Assembly: GCF_030369635.1 (NCBI RefSeq) | Contig: NZ_CP128474.1 | Coordinates: 930,001 to 994,000, forward strand | DNA length: 64,000 nt | Direction of reading: 5' to 3' | Source: Microbacterium arborescens | GTDB taxonomy: Bacteria; Actinomycetota; Actinomycetes; Actinomycetales; Microbacteriaceae | Part shown: one piece after another, positions 60,817 through 64,000 of the stretch | Layout of the letters: every line of letters begins with the position of its first letter | Numbering within the stretch: position 1 is the stretch's first letter | The notes under the pieces: model-generated | What the model saw: the letters and a program-made list of their open reading frames with translations, nothing else | Database searches by the model: none | Told to the model about the DNA's origin: nothing | Translations under genes and position numbers: made by a program

Positions 60817-61632
60817 TCAGAGGATCTGGCCGATGGGCTCGCGCTTCTCCGCCTGGAATCGGTCCTCGTTGCGACCGCGGGCCCAGTAGCCCGACAGTGA
60901 GACGCGGCCGCGCTCGAGTCCTCGCTCGTCGAAGAGCACGCGACGCAGGGCCTTCATCGACTCGCGCTCGCCGTGCGCGAAGACCTGCACGTCGCCCGTC
61001 GGCCAGTCGTACTGCCGCACGACGGCGGAGAGAGCGTCGGGGTCGTGGGTCGGATCGACGATCCACTCGATCTCGACGCCGGCCGGAGCCTCGATCGGCA
61101 GGATCGCGTCGTCGGACTCCACCTCGACGAACGCGTGTCCGACCGCGTCCGACGGAAGCGCTTCGAGGGCCGCGGCGATCGCCGGAACCGCCGAGAGATC
61201 GCCCGCGAACAGATGCCAGTCGGCCGCGGCATCCGGTGCGTAACCGCCGCCCGGCCCCATCAGCTCGATCCGGTCGCCCACCTGTGCCCGCGCCGCCCAC
61301 GGCCCGGCGAGGCCCTCGTCGCCATGGACCACGAAGTCGATCGACAGCGTGCCGGCGACGGCATCCACCCGACGGACCGTGTAGGTGCGGGTCACGGGCG
61401 CCGACTCGGGAGCGGGGGTGGCGAACTTCAGCTTGACGTACTTGTCGGTTTCGGGCCGGTTCTGGAACGCGGCGAAGCCGTCGCCGCCGAGAACGACGCG
61501 CACCAGGTGCGCCGAGAGCCGTTCGGTTCCGACGACCTCGAGCTCGATGCTCGGACGGGGCGTGCGGGGTGCGGTGCGAGAGGAGAGGGCCACCTCACCC
61601 ACGGTACCGGGGCTCACTGGTTGCGGGCTCAT
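60817..61632 (-). CDS. Siderophore-interacting protein (second copy)
   Basis: A 271-residue SIP-family flavoprotein: ELEVVGTERLSAHLVRVVLG, RTYTVRRVDAVAGTLSIDFV for FAD, HLFAGDLSAVPAIAAALEAL for the nucleotide side, and LSGYWARGRNEDRFQAEK at the end. It is a ViuB-like ferric-siderophore reductase. It has no transporter genes nearby and no iron box that I can see, unlike the copy at 16601-17458. Confidence 0.92.
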   Translation of the reverse strand: MSPQPVSPGTVGEVALSSRTAPRTPRPSIELEVVGTERLSAHLVRVVLGGDGFAAFQNRPETDKYVKLKFATPAPESAPVTRTYTVRRVDAVAGTLSIDFVVHGDEGLAGPWAARAQVGDRIELMGPGGGYAPDAAADWHLFAGDLSAVPAIAAALEALPSDAVGHAFVEVESDDAILPIEAPAGVEIEWIVDPTHDPDALSAVVRQYDWPTGDVQVFAHGERESMKALRRVLFDERGLERGRVSLSGYWARGRNEDRFQAEKREPIGQIL

Positions 61633-61650
61633 CAGCCCCGGCGCAGCGGG

Positions 61651-62691
61651 TCAGGCGAAGCGGACCCAGTTGGCGCCCGCGCCGGTCTCGGCCTGCTCGA
61701 GCAGCGTCAGCTCGGCGCCGTCGACGGCGTAGAGCGACACCGTGCGTGACTTCTCGCCCGCAGCGATCAGACGGTCTCCGGACGGCGAGAGAACGAACCC
61801 ACGCGGCTGCGGCTCCGTGGGGATGAAAGCCGAGACGTCGTGCACGGTGCCGTCTTCGGCGACGGGAGCTGCGCCCAGTGTGCTGGTCGAGCGCTCCGAG
61901 ATCCACAGGAACCGCTCGTCCGCACCGAAATGGATGTCAGCGCCCCAGACAGCGTGGTTGGCGACGGGGTCGCCGCCGATCTCGCCGCGCGCGAGCCCGG
62001 CCGCGGGATCGACGGCGTTGGCCTGCGAACGAAGCTCGAGAGCGCCCGCCTCACGGTCGCGTGCGTAGTGCAGCACCTCTCCCGAGTACTCGGTCATGAC
62101 GTACACGGCGTCTTCGGCGCTGTTGAGCACGAGGTGGCGGGGGCCGCTGCCGGCTGGTGCCGCGGCCGTGCCTGATCCGACTGGAGTCAGCGACAGGTCG
62201 TCGCCGAGGGCGAACTGCCCCACGAGGTCGTCTCCGAGCGAGACGAAATACGCGAACCGGCCGTCGGACGAAGGCAGCACGGAGTGGAGCTTGGCGAACT
62301 GCACGCGCCCGGTGGGCTCGAGGATCGTGCCATCGGCGATGGGAGCGACGAACCCGTAGTCGCCGCCGTACGACGCCGCCAGCAGAGCCGTGCCGCCGCG
62401 GGTCAGCGCGATGTAGCTGACCGATCCGTCCGGCAGCGGGAACCGCGAGACGGGGGTGAGCTCACCCGTGCCGCGATCGAGCGAGAGCGTGACGATCGCC
62501 GCGGGCTCGTCCGAGGCCGCACCCTTGACGCCGGCGTAGACGAGATCGCGCTCGCCGTCGATCGCGAAGGTGCCGGTGCCGGTGAGGCCCTCGGCGACGA
62601 AGACGCGTTCGAGAGCGTCGCCGTCGAGCCGGAAGACGCTGATGCTGCTGTCACCCGCGTTGGCGACCAGGACGAGAGAGGAATCAGTCAC
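61651..62691 (-). CDS. Lactonase family protein (6-phosphogluconolactonase-like)
   Basis: A 346-residue seven-bladed beta-propeller of the YbhE/Pgl lactonase family: VANAGDSSISVFRLDG at the start, then SGPRHLVLNSAEDAVYVMTE, WGADIHFGADERFLWISERS and PQPRGFVLSPSGDRLIAAGE. Relatives act as 6-phosphogluconolactonase or as carboxy-cis,cis-muconate cyclase. GTG 62691 is six bases after TAGGCT (62703-62698), so leaderless. It lies 18 bases upstream of the SIP gene on the same strand and may be co-transcribed with it. Confidence 0.9.
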   Translation of the reverse strand: MTDSSLVLVANAGDSSISVFRLDGDALERVFVAEGLTGTGTFAIDGERDLVYAGVKGAASDEPAAIVTLSLDRGTGELTPVSRFPLPDGSVSYIALTRGGTALLAASYGGDYGFVAPIADGTILEPTGRVQFAKLHSVLPSSDGRFAYFVSLGDDLVGQFALGDDLSLTPVGSGTAAAPAGSGPRHLVLNSAEDAVYVMTEYSGEVLHYARDREAGALELRSQANAVDPAAGLARGEIGGDPVANHAVWGADIHFGADERFLWISERSTSTLGAAPVAEDGTVHDVSAFIPTEPQPRGFVLSPSGDRLIAAGEKSRTVSLYAVDGAELTLLEQAETGAGANWVRFA

Positions 62692-62697
62692 GTCACG

Positions 62698-62703
62698 AGC
62701 CTA
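62698..62703 (-). promoter_or_regulatory. -10 element of the lactonase gene (leaderless)
   Basis: On the minus strand TAGGCT ends six bases before the GTG at 62691. Confidence 0.5.
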
Positions 62704-62764
62704 GCTCCGTGCCCCGAGGGCGAGGCGGCGGGAGAGGGTGCCGGGGACTGATAAACTCGACGAC

Positions 62765-62856
62765 GGAAGTGTGTCCGAGCGGCCTAAGGAGCATGGCTGG
62801 AATCCATGTAGGCGGGGTAACTCGCCTCGCAGGTTCAAATCCTGTCACTTCCGCCA
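62765..62856 (+). tRNA. tRNA-Ser (anticodon GGA)
   Basis: The acceptor stem GGAAGTG pairs with CACTTCC, followed by discriminator G and an encoded CCA. The anticodon loop CTGGAAT contains GGA, reading UCC and UCU. A long variable arm (GGCGGGGTAACTCGCC) marks a class II tRNA, and the T arm has GGTTCAAATCC. All arms fold. Confidence 0.96.
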
Positions 62857-62858
62857 GA

Positions 62859-62895
62859 ACGAAGGGCGTCACACCGCGAGGGTGGCGCCCTTCGT
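62859..62895 (+). terminator. Hairpin terminator of the tRNA-Ser gene
   Basis: ACGAAGGGCG (62859-62868) pairs with CGCCCTTCGT (62886-62895), with further partial pairing in the loop, two bases after the CCA end. Confidence 0.75.
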
Positions 62896-62904
62896 CATGC
62901 CAGG
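62881..62904 (+). repeat. Imperfect 24-nt direct repeat, left copy
   Basis: The 24 bases here (ending GTCATGCCAGG) match 63523-63546 at 21 of 24 positions. The left copy overlaps the right arm of the tRNA terminator. The pair flanks the META-type lipoprotein gene. Confidence 0.45.
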
Positions 62905-62972
62905 GGGTCTCGGCACCGATCTCGTCGCGGCCGTGACGCTCCGGACGGACAGGTTCAGCGAAGGAGAATCCG

Positions 62973-63467
62973 ATGCGGAGCGGTTTCGGTGCGATATCCC
63001 TGATCCTCGTCGGATTGCTGGGGTTGGCCGCGTGCAGCCAGCCTCAGCAACCGTCGCCGACGACCTCGTGGACGACTTCCGAGCAGTGTCCTGCTGAATT
63101 GGCGGACACCCTGGGGTGCGAGGGGTACCGATCCATCAGCGCTACCGAGGACGGAGCGCCGATCGACTGGGCCGCTGGGGGTGCGATAACCCTCCGAGCC
63201 GGGGACGTGAGCAGCACGCCCGTGTTGGTGATCGGAACCCCCTGCAACACGCTCACCATTCCCGTCGCATTCCGCGGGAGCATCATCGTTCCCGGTGAAG
63301 CAACCACGACGCTGAAAGCGTGCGACCAGACGCGAACGGCTGAGCAGGCCTGGATGCAGAAGGCCTTTGCCACGGATGTCGCATGGTCGAGGGTCGGTGG
63401 CAGGCTGACGATCACGGCGGGAACGGCAGCAATCGTCTTCGGCCCGGATGCTTCATCCGACGGATGA
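62973..63467 (+). CDS. META-domain-like lipoprotein
   Basis: A 164-residue secreted lipoprotein (signal ending LLGLAACSQ). The mature part resembles META/HslJ-type domains: IGTPCNTLTIPVAFRGSIIV, TTTLKACDQTRTAEQAWMQK and GGRLTITAGTAAIVFGP. A pair of cysteines (CNT and KAC) sits where META domains have them. Codon choice is less GC-rich than that of neighbours, which with its place right after a tRNA gene hints at acquisition. Start ATG 62973 has CGAAGGAGAA. Confidence 0.72.
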   Translation: MRSGFGAISLILVGLLGLAACSQPQQPSPTTSWTTSEQCPAELADTLGCEGYRSISATEDGAPIDWAAGGAITLRAGDVSSTPVLVIGTPCNTLTIPVAFRGSIIVPGEATTTLKACDQTRTAEQAWMQKAFATDVAWSRVGGRLTITAGTAAIVFGPDASSDG

Positions 63468-63522
63468 CTCACGTTGCCGCGCCGGTGATCTGGTAACAGC
63501 GACCATCACTGGACCGCCACAC

Positions 63523-63546
63523 GGTAGCGCTCTTGGTCATGCCAGG
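63523..63546 (+). repeat. Imperfect 24-nt direct repeat, right copy
   Basis: Matches 62881-62904 at 21 of 24 positions and overlaps the 3' end of the HD-domain gene. Confidence 0.45.
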
Positions 63547-64000
63547 ATGCCGTCCCACACGCGCCCGCCCTCGGCGATGCGCTGCGACGCGTCGAGCCGG
63601 GCTGCGGGAGTGGCGGGCTTGCGGCGCGCCTGCGCGTGGATGCACCCCGCGAACTGCGCGGAGAAGTCGCGGCGGGGATGCCGCTGCGTGACCGCCCGCA
63701 GGATGCCGGCATCCCACAGCTCGGGAGCGACTCCTGAGACGTCGAGGCTCGTCGCCACTTCGAGCAGGTGGCCCTCGGGATCGAGCGCCGGATCGACGCT
63801 CAGCCACATGTGGCGCTCGATGATCTCGCGCACCCGTTCGCGGCGTTCCACGGGCCACCCGGCGCCGGCCGCGAAGAGCCACCCCGCGGCGCCGCCGGCC
63901 GATTCGAAGGCGATCTCGTGGGCGTCGAAGGCAGGGGTGACACCGAGGTCGTGGAGCATCGCGGCGACGTAGAGGACCTCGGCGTCGTGGTCGAGCCCGA
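63537..64000 (-). CDS. HD-domain phosphohydrolase-like protein (5' end outside window)
   Basis: About 154 C-terminal codons are visible and the reading frame continues past base 64000. The metal-binding His-Asp pair is in AAMLHDLGV, preceded by HDAEVLYVA, as in HD-domain hydrolases of the cyanamide hydratase type; HEIAFESAGGAAGW and IERHMWLSVDP supply further His residues. The substrate is unknown. The last codons overlap the right 24-nt repeat. Confidence 0.82.
   Translation of the reverse strand, partial: GLDHDAEVLYVAAMLHDLGVTPAFDAHEIAFESAGGAAGWLFAAGAGWPVERRERVREIIERHMWLSVDPALDPEGHLLEVATSLDVSGVAPELWDAGILRAVTQRHPRRDFSAQFAGCIHAQARRKPATPAARLDASQRIAEGGRVWDGILA

Noticed and set aside
62857..63536. 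Integrated element at tRNA-Ser
   Set aside because: No integrase, excisionase or exact tRNA 3'-end duplication is seen; only the imperfect 24-nt repeat remains, which is reported as a finding.
63469..63540. A 23-residue minus-strand frame beginning MTKSATVWRSSDGR
   Set aside because: It looks protein-like but is too short, overlaps the end of the HD gene, and has no ribosome site. It may be a remnant, and I leave it unannotated.
63448..63972. Plus-strand frame of 174 codons near the right edge
   Set aside because: It is antisense to the HD-domain gene, with no recognisable motif.

Overview
The window reads as a continuous stretch of chromosome from a high-GC Gram-positive actinobacterium, most likely a member of the Microbacteriaceae such as Microbacterium. 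This is an inference from the protein repertoire, a DtxR-type iron box, an LAxTG (sortase E type) surface protein, a zinc-independent L36 next to a Zur-like box, and many start codons that sit 6-7 bases after a -10 hexamer (leaderless transcripts). Gene density is very high, no gap without a gene exceeds about 220 bases, and I see no phage, insertion sequence, CRISPR array or plasmid functions.

Layout. 1-2.3 kb: cydAB (terminal oxidase, cydB cut by the window edge), divergent from moaA. 3.3-6.4 kb: an MFS exporter divergent from a TetR regulator, then a cysteine-bearing HTH regulator of SufR type whose own upstream operator is also found upstream of cydA. 6.4-11.4 kb: aldo/keto reductase, stress membrane protein, two alpha/beta hydrolases, a GNAT enzyme and a flavin-dependent LLM oxidoreductase. 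11.5-17.5 kb: a bifunctional-nuclease-domain protein, an NAD(P)-binding protein, and a complete five-gene ferric-siderophore uptake operon behind an iron box. 17.5-29.4 kb: metabolic and housekeeping singletons (GNAT, aldo/keto reductase, TrhO, CobB, YcaQ-like, SRPBCC, SDR, SQR-like), a three-gene glycosyltransferase/endonuclease/membrane operon, and a NYN-LOTUS protein. 29.4-38.2 kb: MATE exporter, a 44-residue basic protein, a DksA-type zinc-finger protein, a two-component system, a VanY-type peptidase, M18 aminopeptidase, MFS and ChrA transporters. 38.3-44 kb: a 1508-residue wall-anchored lamin-tail/metallophosphatase behind PHO-box-like repeats, then a zinc-starvation pair (degenerate CobW-like protein and cysteine-free L36). 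44-54 kb: PEP-mutase family enzyme, NmrA/HxlR pair, PadR regulator plus UbiB-like kinase, Nudix, SLC13 permease, two lipoproteins (penicillin-recognising hydrolase and sugar dehydrogenase), a second NYN protein. 54-64 kb: pyruvate:quinone oxidoreductase and acyl-CoA synthetase, peptidase E, DUF3054, DUF427, an F420/NADP-type reductase, a membrane protein/XRE pair, a second siderophore-interacting protein, a lactonase, tRNA-Ser(GGA), a META-type lipoprotein and a truncated HD-domain gene.

The most unusual signal is not a gene. Six intergenic elements share one architecture: two direct copies of a core spaced exactly 19 nt, a short loop (6 nt in five of them), then two inverted copies again spaced exactly 19 nt. 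Four share one core sequence and two have different cores with the same geometry. Two pairs bracket single genes (8088-8885 and 23573-23938). A second signal is the shared TGTGGT-N3-ACCACA-type operator that links the SufR-like regulator to cydAB/moaA.
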